Source: Gammaproteobacteria bacterium (GTDB lineage: Bacteria; Pseudomonadota; Gammaproteobacteria; Pseudomonadales; Azotimanducaceae). Taken from it: DNA of 64,000 bases. Positions 26,600 to 35,634 of the stretch are shown here, piece by piece. Under the pieces are notes generated by a model, which made no database searches, was not told the origin of the DNA, and saw only the letters and a list, made by a program, of their open reading frames with translations. The first letter of the stretch is position 1. Every line of letters begins with the position of its first letter. The stretch is from positions 62,001 to 126,000 of the forward strand of contig JAPOXV010000018.1 of assembly GCA_026706935.1 (NCBI GenBank). The letters run 5' to 3'. The position numbers and the translations under genes were made by a program.

Positions 26600-26833
26600 T
26601 TAAAGGTTCCTGATTTCCCGATCGAGCCGTCGTTTTTCATCCGTTACGATCGCTTCCAGTGCCCGTACGCGCTCCTCAAGGGACTCGTCTCCCATCTGTT
26701 GTTCAAGTCGCTCAATACGTTCCAGTACACGCCGATTGACACCTTTCTTCTTCGACTTAAGATAGGATGTGATGACGCCAGTCGCGCAGCCGATCAAGAC
26801 AATCAGTACGACAAAAACCAATCCGTCTTCCAC
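26600..26833 (-). CDS. small PspB-like membrane coiled-coil protein, copy 2
   Basis: A 77-residue protein with the same plan as its neighbour at 26029-26271: transmembrane helix LVFVVLIVLIGCATGVITSYL, basic KSKKKG, then a coiled coil closing with ERVRALEAIVTDEKRRLD. The tail is nearly identical to copy 1 while the linker has diverged, consistent with tandem duplication. The two genes are 328 bp apart on the same strand. Membrane location and oligomerisation through the coil are inferred; function unknown. Confidence 0.7.
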   Translation of the reverse strand: MEDGLVFVVLIVLIGCATGVITSYLKSKKKGVNRRVLERIERLEQQMGDESLEERVRALEAIVTDEKRRLDREIRNL

Positions 26834-27024
26834 GACAGCTCCTTTGATTTACTGCTCTTTATATCAGGCAACAAATATGCCATCATCAAGTTATTGATTT
26901 GTTTGACTATTTATCCCATCGACCGTGGATCAATTGGCAGATCTCGTCAAATCGTGGTCTAATTCACTATATATGTTTGTTGCGCGAGCGCTTCAACAGT
27001 GCGGCCGAACGGGAGTCATTTTTT

Positions 27025-27732
27025 TTGAAAAGGTATGTTGCTTGGCGCAAGAGAGTTTATGCCTTCGCATTGTCGCTCTTAATAGCGAGTTCCGCGATCT
27101 TCGGGCAACAACCGGAGAGCTTTCAAGCGCCGGCGTCACAGCCCATGGAAGAAATTGTCGTAGAAGGGCAGCTGCCTGAAATCGAAGACATGAATCGATT
27201 CGAGGTAATTCATTATTACAACGCCAACGCGCGAGGTGGACAGCTATACAAGATGCGCCGCTACGATGACGCGAAACCTTTCCTAGAGGTCGGTGCGCAA
27301 TTAGGATTCAAGATGAGTCAGGCGCGTTTGGGCGCTATTTACGCATACGGTTTAGGTACGACAGAACGAGACGCCGTGAAAGGGATCACGTGGATTGGAG
27401 TCGCCGCTGAGCCTCGTACCGATCCAGCGATCAGTAAGCAATATCGCGCACTGCTCCGCGAAATACCAGAGAGTGCGGTACCAAGAATCGAAGCCCTAGT
27501 CGCGGCGGAACGAGCAAAGTATGGGTCAAACGCTACCGGCACCAAATGTCAAATGATCCGTAGCGCAGGATCACATATGTCGTGGTTGAACTGCGAGGTC
27601 AAGGACGTCTATCGGTTCCGTTCAGCTGCGGATAACTACAACCTGTGCCTGATCCAAGGTATTGAAGGATTGCAGAGCGAGAGTGGCGGCGAAATGGGAA
27701 TCGCGGCAATATCGGTTACACCTTGTATCTGA
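27025..27732 (+). CDS. secreted Sel1-like repeat protein
   Basis: About 235 residues from TTG 27025, chosen because GGGAG lies 9 bases upstream and it gives a signal peptide (KRYVAWRKRVYAFALSLLIASSAIFG). The frame runs upstream without support. After the signal comes EEIVVEGQLPE, a sequence like the TonB-box region of receptor proteins. A Sel1/TPR-type helical pair follows (MRRYDDAKPFLEVGAQLGFKMSQARLGAIYAYGLG). Conserved cysteines near the C-terminus (CQM, NCEV, LCL, PCI) suit disulfides in the periplasm. It may interact with envelope partners; function not known. Confidence 0.7.
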   Translation: MKRYVAWRKRVYAFALSLLIASSAIFGQQPESFQAPASQPMEEIVVEGQLPEIEDMNRFEVIHYYNANARGGQLYKMRRYDDAKPFLEVGAQLGFKMSQARLGAIYAYGLGTTERDAVKGITWIGVAAEPRTDPAISKQYRALLREIPESAVPRIEALVAAERAKYGSNATGTKCQMIRSAGSHMSWLNCEVKDVYRFRSAADNYNLCLIQGIEGLQSESGGEMGIAAISVTPCI

Positions 27733-27808
27733 GACCTGGTGGAACCAACGGTTGTCTCCGATTTTGCGAGGGCGTCGCCTTAAATTTCATGGTTAGGAAG
27801 GTCCGTAG

Positions 27809-28471
27809 ATGAACCTAGATTCACTAAAGGCAGAATTTACCCGCGATGGATGCGTTGTTATTCGAAACTTTCTAGATAGTTCGGAGCTGCGGGAGTTAGA
27901 TGCTCATACCGAGGCATATCTAGAGCGAGGCGACCACCGTGAACGGTTTGCAAAGAGCGAGGTTTTTCCAGGAACGTTAAAGAACTTAAACGTTGATGAT
28001 GAGTGGTTCGACCAATTGCTCCGCGACGGTCGACCAGCGAAGGTTGTCTCGCACCTTATAGATGATGAGTTAGATCCCGCAACGGCTGCGTTTTTCGACC
28101 GACTACCTGGTGAGAGATCAGGCATAGCACCTCATTTCGATGCAATCGGTCATCGGCGTTTCGGCGCAACGCTCTGGATCGCTCTAGACGATACACGTAA
28201 GGAAAACGGATGCCTTCATTATGTTAGGGGTTCTCACAGGCAACGATACGAAAGCAAGGTTGGACTTGAAGGCTTTGACGAATCAACGGAGGGTACGTTC
28301 GCTGTTGAGTTAAACCCAGGCGATGCTGCAGTTCACAGTTCATTGACGATACACTGGTCAAAACCGAATCAGACGCAACAGAGTCGTCGAGGTGTGTCGT
28401 TTTTCTATTGGGCTGCCTCGTCGAAAGGCGAGAAAGTAGACAAGAAAGAATGGGTTCGCCTTAAGAAATAG
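27809..28471 (+). CDS. PhyH-family dioxygenase, stand-alone
   Basis: A 220-residue phytanoyl-CoA dioxygenase-like Fe(II)/2-oxoglutarate enzyme. The N-terminal signature is TRDGCVVIRNFLDSSELREL. Metal ligands appear as HFD in IAPHFDAIGH and the distal histidine in TIHWSKPNQT. GCLHYVRGSHR is the usual PhyH strand before it, and RRGVSFFYW probably holds the 2-oxoglutarate arginine. An AGGAAGG-type ribosome site precedes ATG 27809. Monocistronic as far as can be seen; substrate unknown. Two more PhyH proteins occur at 46.4-48.4 kb. Confidence 0.87.
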   Translation: MNLDSLKAEFTRDGCVVIRNFLDSSELRELDAHTEAYLERGDHRERFAKSEVFPGTLKNLNVDDEWFDQLLRDGRPAKVVSHLIDDELDPATAAFFDRLPGERSGIAPHFDAIGHRRFGATLWIALDDTRKENGCLHYVRGSHRQRYESKVGLEGFDESTEGTFAVELNPGDAAVHSSLTIHWSKPNQTQQSRRGVSFFYWAASSKGEKVDKKEWVRLKK

Positions 28472-28719
28472 GCTTATAGTGAATGGTCGTGAAGGAACCG
28501 CAACGGCTCTCAACAGTGTAATGGCATCTCTCTGCACGCTCTTCAAGTGTCAATCTAAAACGTTTTATATCAATAGGTTACGTAGAGGTTTGGTGGAATA
28601 CTCCCGCAGCATGGACTGTATCTCTCCGCAGGTTTTCACATCGATTCATCAGGTGTCGAAACTAACTAATTGGCAATTCGAATGTCTATTTTGCTGTCGC
28701 AACTTTTGACGCAATTCCA

Positions 28720-29487
28720 ATGAAACTCTTCGCGCTCTTTCGATGCTCACTCGCCATGATCGTTCTCGTTTGCTGCTCGGCTAGCGTTACGGCGAACGAT
28801 CTAAACGAAAGTGTTGACGAATTCACTAGGATAAATATGTCCGTGAGTGGAGATATCGATCTAGTGCAAAGTAATGAGCATCGGGTAGCAATCAAGCTAG
28901 TAAGAGGTAATCTGGACGAGCTCGAAGTAGTGGTAAGACGTGGTACCTTGGAGTTGAAACGCGATTGTGGCGTTGGAATTCGTTGCACACGACCGCACCT
29001 CAGAATTGAAGGTACGATTTACTACAAAACGATCGATCGATTGAATATGAACGGCAGTGGTCGAATGACGGCTAAGGACATGACGACGCCTGGATTGGAT
29101 GTTGCAATAAACGGCGCCGGTGATATCGAGTTCGGCGCAATTCAGTCACAGAAGTTTCGACTCAAAATAAACGGTGCTGGTGATGTGTCCGTCGAGGAAG
29201 GTGAGTTTGACGACTTCTCAGTTGCGATCAATGGCGCGGGAAATATCGCTGTTGAGGAGGGTAGCACATCAACATGTGAGGTGAAGCTCACCGGCAGTGG
29301 CGATTTTCGTGGATCTGGATTGATATCGTCAAGGACAGAAGTTAGAGTCGTTGGCGCTGGGAAAGCACGAGTGCACGCAGCCGATACACTGGACGTTTCG
29401 ATTGCTGGCTCTGGTGACGTTAAGTATGAAGGTACTCCTAAAGTCTCGAGCAAAGTGTCTGGAAGCGGCACGATTGCGAGTCTCTAG
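28720..29487 (+). CDS. secreted GIN-domain (DUF2807) protein
   Basis: A 255-residue protein with a signal peptide (MKLFALFRCSLAMIVLVCCSASVTA) and a beta-helix built of short repeats around the motif NG[SA]G or SGSG (NGSGRM, NGAGDI, NGAGDV, NGAGNI, TGSGDF, AGSGDV, SGSGTI). This is the GIN or putative auto-transporter adhesin head domain, expected to be a surface or periplasmic right-handed beta-solenoid. A cysteine pair is at CGVGIRC. The role is not established for the family. It is monocistronic, convergent with an ankyrin gene. Confidence 0.85.
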   Translation: MKLFALFRCSLAMIVLVCCSASVTANDLNESVDEFTRINMSVSGDIDLVQSNEHRVAIKLVRGNLDELEVVVRRGTLELKRDCGVGIRCTRPHLRIEGTIYYKTIDRLNMNGSGRMTAKDMTTPGLDVAINGAGDIEFGAIQSQKFRLKINGAGDVSVEEGEFDDFSVAINGAGNIAVEEGSTSTCEVKLTGSGDFRGSGLISSRTEVRVVGAGKARVHAADTLDVSIAGSGDVKYEGTPKVSSKVSGSGTIASL

Positions 29488-29552
29488 TTAGTCTTCTCGA
29501 CATATATGGTGAGCTGCCTTTATAGTCGGCTCGCTTCATTCACTAGAAATCG

Positions 29553-30650
29553 TTACAGAGACAGTTTCGAGGACCGTCTTAGCACTTGCTTCGGCGTACG
29601 AGACTTGCTGTCTTCGGCTTGAAGGTTAGCTCCGCCGTTAATTAATAACTCGACGACTTGCTGTAGAAGTTCTTGGTTCTTGATAGAGGACCTACAAGCA
29701 GTGTGCAACGGCGTACTACCATCTCGGTCTTGCGCGTTAACGTTTGCACCGTGAGCGAGCAAAATCTTGACCGGTTCTACGAATCCGGCTTTTGCAGCAC
29801 AATGTAGTGCAGTTTGCCCCTTGTAGTTGGTGACGTTCACATCTGCGCCTTGATCCAACAGGTCTTGAACGGATTTCGGATTGCCGCCCCGATCGCCTCG
29901 ACAAACATAAACCAACGACGGCCATCCATTCTCGCTGGCGTCTATCTCGATTTGAGCACCGAATGATCTGAGTATTTCTGCGAGAATTGGATCGCCGATA
30001 TCACCTCGAAGCAAGGTTTTTTGCGTTACGTCGAGTCCCGCTTCAAGTAGTCTTCTCAGTACCTCAGCGTTTCCTCGCCAAATTGCGAAGCGAAGTAACA
30101 GGTTACTGTAAGGTCGGACCTTTGCGCCACGATCAATGAGCAATTTCACGATGTCGGCGTGGACGCCGCTGACGGCGTAATGAAGCAAGGTCGCGTCGAA
30201 ATGCGGATCGTGTTGATAGAACTCCTTGTTTACTAAGGTTGGATCGTCGCTGATTGCGCGTTCGACTTCCTCGATTTGACCTAGAAACGTTGACGTCACG
30301 ACGTCGTGTCGTGCTCCCGCTTCCTCAAGTCGACTCGCAACGGAATTACGTTTCTTAAAGATAGCTGCACAGAGAGGGCTGATCTCAACGAGTAATGGTG
30401 TGTAGTGGCAGCCGCGCGCTTCGATATCGATATCGTCGTATGTATCGAGCAGGTATGAAACGATATTTAGCCGGCCTCGATAGGCTGCCTCCCAGAGCAT
30501 CGTTCTGCCGTGAGATCCGATTCGTGTACGCCAATCTGGGCGTAAGGCGAGAACTCGCTTGAGTGTTGCGAGGTCACCACGAGACGCGGCACCCACCCCG
30601 ATTTTTAAGAAGTCGCTTGCCTTTCCTGTGAGGATCGATGTCTCGTTCAA
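29553..30650 (-). CDS. ankyrin-repeat protein, second
   Basis: A 365-residue protein with repeats at both ends. N-terminal ones are divergent (GRTMLWEAAYRGRLNIVSYLL), the middle ones clearer (DATLLHYAVSGVHADIVKLLIDRGA), and three canonical C-terminal ones follow (GQTALHCAAKAGFVEPVKILLAHGANVNAQD, GSTPLHTACRS). No signal peptide. Length and plan match the ankyrin protein at 1207-2301, suggesting paralogues. It is divergent from the oxidase subunit III gene. Binding partner unknown. Confidence 0.9.
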   Translation of the reverse strand: MNETSILTGKASDFLKIGVGAASRGDLATLKRVLALRPDWRTRIGSHGRTMLWEAAYRGRLNIVSYLLDTYDDIDIEARGCHYTPLLVEISPLCAAIFKKRNSVASRLEEAGARHDVVTSTFLGQIEEVERAISDDPTLVNKEFYQHDPHFDATLLHYAVSGVHADIVKLLIDRGAKVRPYSNLLLRFAIWRGNAEVLRRLLEAGLDVTQKTLLRGDIGDPILAEILRSFGAQIEIDASENGWPSLVYVCRGDRGGNPKSVQDLLDQGADVNVTNYKGQTALHCAAKAGFVEPVKILLAHGANVNAQDRDGSTPLHTACRSSIKNQELLQQVVELLINGGANLQAEDSKSRTPKQVLRRSSKLSL

Positions 30651-30820
30651 GGTTTGTCCATTGTTCTTGTTTAATCGTCAGAACCGCTGAATCAGATCTG
30701 CTTTTTATAATTTTCGCGCGCGTTTCATCAACCGTTTTGATTGTTTTCCACGCTCCTCGTGACCTATGAAATCGTTCTTACAGGTCTTGCGCGGTGCATC
30801 GCTATTAGATAACCGTCTAT

Positions 30821-31438
30821 ATGGGTTTCTTTAAAAAGATCCTGGAAAAGCCTTGGCTTCCACCCGAAGGTAACGTTGTCGATCTTCATACCAGCTACTT
30901 TACTGCGACCAATCGCAAAGTCGCGCTGGTACTGTTCTTGTGCGTCGTTGGGGTGTTGTTTTTCCTTCTATTCTCCGCGTACCACATGCGGAAAGCCTTC
31001 AGTACTGACTGGGTTTCGACACCTGAACCGTGGCTCATTTGGTTCAACACACTAGTACTGTTTGTAGTTAGTGGTGCGTTTGAATGGGCTAGGGCGGCCT
31101 TACCCAAGGAAAAGATTGACGCCGTTCGCACGCGGTTCATTACGGCGGGTATTCTCACGTTCGTATTTCTCGTGCTGCAGCTAGTGGCTTGGAAGCAACT
31201 ATTCGATCTCGGTTATACGGCTCAGAGCAATCCTGCAAATGCGTTTTTCTACACGATAACTGGTATCCATGGCATTCATTTGTTGGGTGGACTAATCGCG
31301 TGGTATCGTGCAATCCGTTATATCAAAGTAGAAGCGTCGTTCACGCGCATGAAGAACGCGATAGAGCAGTGCGCTCTATATTGGCACTTTCTATTATTTG
31401 TTTGGGTTGCGATGGTAGGTTTATTTATTACCTCATAA
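30821..31438 (+). CDS. heme-copper oxidase subunit III family protein
   Basis: A 205-residue protein with five transmembrane helices in the CoxC/CyoC-like pattern: KVALVLFLCVVGVLFFLLFSAY, WFNTLVLFVVSGAFEWARAAL, FITAGILTFVFLVLQLVAW, FYTITGIHGIHLLGGLIAW, and a final WHFLLFVWVAMVGLFI. The HGIHLLGGL helix is a strong family signature. Subunit III assists oxygen and proton handling in terminal oxidases. No subunit I or II is in the window, so it is an orphan here. It lies 3 bp before copA on the same strand, a natural link because oxidases need copper. Confidence 0.88.
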   Translation: MGFFKKILEKPWLPPEGNVVDLHTSYFTATNRKVALVLFLCVVGVLFFLLFSAYHMRKAFSTDWVSTPEPWLIWFNTLVLFVVSGAFEWARAALPKEKIDAVRTRFITAGILTFVFLVLQLVAWKQLFDLGYTAQSNPANAFFYTITGIHGIHLLGGLIAWYRAIRYIKVEASFTRMKNAIEQCALYWHFLLFVWVAMVGLFITS

Positions 31439-31441
31439 CAA

Positions 31442-33841
31442 ATGGTCGCCACGGCCGCGGCACGAAAGCGCGTTTCGATTGACATTCATGGAATGACGTG
31501 TAGTGCTTGTGTTGCACGTCTGGAACGCGCATTTAATCGCACCGACGGCATCGATAAGGCAAACGTCAACCTACCGTTAGAAAAGGCAACGTTAGTTGTC
31601 GACCCGACGATCATTGCATTCGATGATCTTCGTTCAATCGTCGAGCGGACCGGCTTCGACGTAGGTACACAATCTCGCATCTACTTCATTGAAGGCATGA
31701 CCGAACCGGGTCATGCGCGACTCGTAGAGGAAGCGCTATTCAATGTTCCCGGGGTGCTTGCCGTTGACGTGAACTACGTAGAAGAACGACTCCAAGTCAC
31801 TTTCGTTACGCGTAGCGTCGTAGATTCTGCATTGGTCGAAGCAATCTCGAACGTCGGGTTCGTATTGCAGATTCCGAAGGAGAGCACGTCAAATACCCGA
31901 GATGCTGAACGCGTCGATGATCGTGAACGGCTAGTTCTGATCATCGCGTGCCTGATCTGCGTTCCTTTTCTCGTCCAAATGTTCGCACAGTTCTTTGGTT
32001 GGCAAGAAATTCACATGATGCCTGCCGCTGAAGTGGTGTTAGCTAGCATCTTGCAGTTGGTGGTAGGCGCGCGTTTCTACCGAGCTGCGTATAACGCATT
32101 GCGTGGTGGTAGCGCCAATATGGATGTGCTTGTGGTGTTAGGCACCACGTCGGCATACCTTTACAGCTGGTACTTGATGCTGCAATTGGGTGAAGCAGCG
32201 GAAGGCGAAATGTATTTTGAGGCCGCTGCTTTGATCTTGACGTTCATCTTGCTTGGAAAACGTCTAGAGTCGCGAGCCAAACGCGCGACGATGGCTGCAG
32301 TTCGTGAACTTATGGATCTGAGACCGCGGACCGCTCGTCTTCGAGACGAAGCAGATCAGTGGCACGAGCGCCCAATCGATGAACTCGAGCTTGGAACTGT
32401 GTTCGAAGTTAGACCAGGCGATCGAATTCCGGCAGATGGTCTTATTCTGGTTGGGAGGACCGCGGTCGACGAAGCGCTGTTAACAGGCGAGAGCGCGGCT
32501 GTTCCGAAAACCGTAGGCGACGTGGTCTTCGAAGGCTCAATCAATGTGGATGGTCGTGTTGAAGTCGAAACGACTGCGTTAGGCGAGGATGGCACGTTGC
32601 ATCAGATTGTTGAAGCCATCGAAAATGCACAGACCGGCAAGATCGCGGTCCAACGCCTTGTGGATCGCGTCTCGGGAATCTTCGTACCAGTAGTGATCGG
32701 CGTCGCGACGGTTGTATTTGGCACGTGGTTATTCGTCGGCGGCGATCTAGAAACATCGCTAATCAACGCGGTTTCGGTACTCGTGATTGCATGCCCATGT
32801 GCGTTGGGTTTAGCGACTCCGACCGCGATCATCACAGGAACAGGTGCGGCGGCACGAGCAGGCATCCTGTACAAGGACATTCAGTGCGTTGAAGAAGCGC
32901 AACGCATTTCAGTCATTGCATTCGACAAGACGGGTACATTGACAACCGCCTCGCCGATGCTAGGACATATTTCGATTATGTCGTCGGTCTCGGAGTCCGA
33001 AGTACTGCAGATTGCTGCTTCCATTCAGGTAAACAGTACGCATCCGATTGCAGACGCATTTACAACCGCGGCGCAGGCTCGCAGTGTTGCGCTCGCGCCG
33101 ACGACTGACTTCGTAAACCACGTTGCCGAAGGGGTCGAGGCGCGGATCGACGGTACGAGGTTTTTCGTTGGAAATACTCGGTTGGCTGAACGTATGGGCG
33201 TTTCGATCGATGCGTCACTCGCACCGGATGACGTCTTGCTATTCGACGAATCGCAGTTACGCGCAAGTTTTGAAATTGAAGACGCGGTGCGACCCGAGGC
33301 TCAACGCGCGGTGAAGTTACTCGACAAGCTAGGTGTTCGAAGCTGCATGTTGTCGGGCGATAGCACAGACAAAGCCGCAGTAGTCGCAAAACGTCTCGGG
33401 ATTACCGAATTTCTTGCCGAACTTACACCTGAAGACAAGGTCGATGCCATCGAACGAATGAGTGTAGAAAAAGAAATCGTTGCGATGGTCGGGGACGGAA
33501 TTAACGACGCCCCTGCACTTGCTCGGGCGAACGTAGGTATCGCGATGAGCTCTGGAACTGACGTTTCGCTCGAAGTTGCACCGATTACATTGATGCGGAA
33601 CGACCTTAATTTAGTCGGTGCGGCAATCCAGGCTAGCCGAGCTACGTTTCGCAAAATAAAACAAAATTTGTTTTGGGCTTTTATCTATAACGTGGTTATG
33701 TTGCCACTAGCCGCGCTAGGGATACTCACACCGACAATCGCGGGTGCTGCGATGGCGCTCTCGAGTGTTAGCGTCGTGTGTAATTCCCTTTGGTTGCGTG
33801 CGTGGAAACCTGAGGTGGATCGGCATGAATCAGATCATTGA
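31442..33841 (+). CDS. copA: copper-exporting P1B-type ATPase
   Basis: A 799-residue P1B-1 ATPase. The first HMA domain is intact (GMTCSAC, C20 and C23). The second (FIEGMTEPGHARLVEEAL) has lost both cysteines and cannot bind copper in the usual way. Eight membrane helices include the metal-binding IACPCALG (about residue 440). The catalytic loop has DKTGTLT, and the hinge GDGINDAPAL is present, with TGES in the actuator. It exports Cu(I) from the cytoplasm or delivers it to periplasmic cuproenzymes. Start ATG 31442 sits 3 bp after the oxidase subunit III stop, and the chaperone gene overlaps its 3' end. Confidence 0.95.
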   Translation: MVATAAARKRVSIDIHGMTCSACVARLERAFNRTDGIDKANVNLPLEKATLVVDPTIIAFDDLRSIVERTGFDVGTQSRIYFIEGMTEPGHARLVEEALFNVPGVLAVDVNYVEERLQVTFVTRSVVDSALVEAISNVGFVLQIPKESTSNTRDAERVDDRERLVLIIACLICVPFLVQMFAQFFGWQEIHMMPAAEVVLASILQLVVGARFYRAAYNALRGGSANMDVLVVLGTTSAYLYSWYLMLQLGEAAEGEMYFEAAALILTFILLGKRLESRAKRATMAAVRELMDLRPRTARLRDEADQWHERPIDELELGTVFEVRPGDRIPADGLILVGRTAVDEALLTGESAAVPKTVGDVVFEGSINVDGRVEVETTALGEDGTLHQIVEAIENAQTGKIAVQRLVDRVSGIFVPVVIGVATVVFGTWLFVGGDLETSLINAVSVLVIACPCALGLATPTAIITGTGAAARAGILYKDIQCVEEAQRISVIAFDKTGTLTTASPMLGHISIMSSVSESEVLQIAASIQVNSTHPIADAFTTAAQARSVALAPTTDFVNHVAEGVEARIDGTRFFVGNTRLAERMGVSIDASLAPDDVLLFDESQLRASFEIEDAVRPEAQRAVKLLDKLGVRSCMLSGDSTDKAAVVAKRLGITEFLAELTPEDKVDAIERMSVEKEIVAMVGDGINDAPALARANVGIAMSSGTDVSLEVAPITLMRNDLNLVGAAIQASRATFRKIKQNLFWAFIYNVVMLPLAALGILTPTIAGAAMALSSVSVVCNSLWLRAWKPEVDRHESDH

Positions 33842-34040
33842 GATTGGCGTGGATGGTATGGAGTGTGAAGCATGCGTCCAGAGCGTCGAAGCCGTCGTCG
33901 GCCGACTCAGCGGCGTGGAAAACGTCAGCGTGGATTTAGATAGCGCTCTCGCCACCATCACGTACGACGACGAATGCATCACGATCGCGGATCTCAATGA
34001 AGCGATCGAAGATGCCGGATTTGATGTAGCGCTGGCTTAA
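33825..34040 (+). CDS. heavy-metal-associated domain copper chaperone
   Basis: A 71-residue CopZ-like protein starting at ATG 33825 inside the end of copA (17-bp overlap). The metal-binding loop is GMECEAC, which fits G-M-x-C-x-x-C, followed by the ferredoxin-like fold VENVSVDLDSALATITYDD. It would carry Cu(I) to CopA or to the oxidase. A longer upstream frame lies within copA and is unlikely to be used. Confidence 0.88.
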   Translation: MNQIIEIGVDGMECEACVQSVEAVVGRLSGVENVSVDLDSALATITYDDECITIADLNEAIEDAGFDVALA

Positions 34041-34258
34041 CTCGACGTGCCGTGACGCGCGCACCAGCCACGCCAAAAAATATCCGCGTGCGCTAAACCC
34101 ATCATGAACCACATAAGGTTATGAGCGGTTAGCGTCAATCCAAATAGATTGACGTGGATGTGCGGTTCGTTGAGCGTGATGAGCCCCATCACGATAAATG
34201 CAATCGGCCAGATATATGGATACACCTTACCGAACGCGAGAGCAAGTTTCTCGAACAT
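34037..34258 (-). CDS. small hydrophobic protein, unknown
   Basis: A 73-residue protein with two hydrophobic segments (YPYIWPIAFIVMGLITL and LTLTAHNLMWFMMGLAHADIF) and a short polar tail with a cysteine. It is convergent with the copper chaperone gene, overlapping by 4 bp. His and Met side chains are enriched (MMGLAHAD, EPHIHVN), which might suit metal binding, though this is speculative. No family is recognised. Confidence 0.55.
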   Translation of the reverse strand: MFEKLALAFGKVYPYIWPIAFIVMGLITLNEPHIHVNLFGLTLTAHNLMWFMMGLAHADIFWRGWCARHGTSS

Positions 34259-34292
34259 AGTAGAGCTGTGAAGGTTGAGTTGGCAGGAAGTA

Positions 34293-34919
34293 CTAGCGGA
34301 ACGTGATTGCTTCGAATGCGTTGTTCTGAAGCGCGTGAACTAAATCCTGCATTGAGTGTATTTCGTTTTCGAATCGAGTGGCACACCGTCCTATGTGGCT
34401 GACGATGTGAGCGTCGCTACCGCCGATACCAGCATATCCTTGTTCTTCAGCTAACGTACACGCAATCTCGTCTTCGTTGTTGCGGCTACCACCGTTGTAA
34501 ATCTCTACGATCTTCACGCCTTCTGGAACGCCATACTCGTCCAGATGCGCCGCCATCCCGACTCGTGGTCGTCCTGGGTGGCAGGGTACGGGTACAGCAG
34601 CGTGTTTCTCACATGCTTCGATGACCTTAGCGAGCGGCAAACTTATGCTAGCAAAATCGAATTCTTCGACGAGTTCAGGAGTAACTCCAAAGACGAGGAC
34701 ATGGCCGTACTCCGTTTCGACTTCGCTGCCTTTGAGGATGAGTAGGTCGTATTCTTCGCCGAGCGCTGAGTAGTCCGATTCGTCATCGAATTGTCGGTGC
34801 TCCGTAAGTACGAAACCGTCCAGAGGTAGCTCGCGCGTACGTATCCACTTGCAGTAGTTGTCGACCTTGGCGCGTCCGTCGTCTGACTTAATCGAGTGAG
34901 CGTGAAGATCAATGATCAT
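34293..34919 (-). CDS. PHP-domain metal-dependent phosphoesterase
   Basis: A 208-residue PHP protein. The four PHP motifs are present: DLHAHS (about 4-9), LTEH (38-41), GSEVE, and the C-terminal CHPGRPR with GIGGSDAH. These histidines and aspartates bind up to three metals and hydrolyse phosphoesters. Its ATG (34917-34919) directly abuts the coaE stop, so the genes are cotranscribed. The substrate is unknown; PHP proteins include histidinol phosphatases and nucleotide phosphoesterases. Confidence 0.88.
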   Translation of the reverse strand: MIIDLHAHSIKSDDGRAKVDNYCKWIRTRELPLDGFVLTEHRQFDDESDYSALGEEYDLLILKGSEVETEYGHVLVFGVTPELVEEFDFASISLPLAKVIEACEKHAAVPVPCHPGRPRVGMAAHLDEYGVPEGVKIVEIYNGGSRNNEDEIACTLAEEQGYAGIGGSDAHIVSHIGRCATRFENEIHSMQDLVHALQNNAFEAITFR

Positions 34920-35528
34920 TTAGGCGGCGTTCCTAGCTTCTAGTTTCTTGAACTGTCGCACAACGTTTGCCAGTAGTTCAGCTTCGGTCCCCGAATTGTC
35001 GAATACGACATCGGCGGCAGCGATTCTCGCTTCGTTGGAGAGCTGTGCGTCAATCCGACTCTGAACGGCAGCACGTTCCATACCATCTCGTTTCATGGTT
35101 CGCTCGATGGCTGTTTCGACGTCCACGACTGCGACCCAAACTTCGTCAACGAAATCTTGCCATCCGGCTTCGAGCAATACCGCAGCTTCAAGCACGATGA
35201 TCCGATCCGGTTCGCTGCGTCTTACGTGTTCGATCTCCGTTCTCGCCATTGTTTTAATCGCAGGCCAAACAATATCAGTCAAGCGCTCGAGAGATGATCC
35301 CTCTGCGAAGACCTTGCTACTCAAGATGCGTCGATCGATCGTACCGTCGTCCGACACGATTTCTGACCCGAATTCACGGACAACAGCGTCGAAGCAGGCA
35401 GTACCCGGCTCGTACGCGCGGTGACCCAACAAATCAGCATCAATCACGTACGCACCATGCTCTCGCGCGTAGGCGCTTAAGGTTGATTTACCTGAAGCGA
35501 TTCCACCGGTCAGACCAATGACGGTCAA
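34920..35528 (-). CDS. coaE: dephospho-CoA kinase
   Basis: A 202-residue kinase with P-loop GLTGGIASGKST (residues 5-16), then IDADLLGHRAY and the lid region RRILSSKVFAE, LLEAGWQDFVDEVWVV-like strand and RDGMERAAVQSRIDAQ, all diagnostic of CoaE. It phosphorylates the 3' hydroxyl of dephospho-CoA, the last step of CoA synthesis. In many gammaproteobacteria coaE lies with pilD/yacG; here a PHP gene follows instead. Confidence 0.95.
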   Translation of the reverse strand: MTVIGLTGGIASGKSTLSAYAREHGAYVIDADLLGHRAYEPGTACFDAVVREFGSEIVSDDGTIDRRILSSKVFAEGSSLERLTDIVWPAIKTMARTEIEHVRRSEPDRIIVLEAAVLLEAGWQDFVDEVWVAVVDVETAIERTMKRDGMERAAVQSRIDAQLSNEARIAAADVVFDNSGTEAELLANVVRQFKKLEARNAA

Positions 35529-35634
35529 GATATGCCCTCAAGATACAGGTGGGGAATGATAGATATGCGTCGGGTTTATTACTGTAGATTCCTACACCTC
35601 GCGCTTTGAAGCTTCGCAGAGGCGCTCGTCAAAT

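Noticed and set aside
28720-29487. NGAG-like motifs in the GIN protein considered as tandem DNA repeats.
   Set aside because: Repeat is at protein level only with irregular spacing; DNA copies are not conserved.
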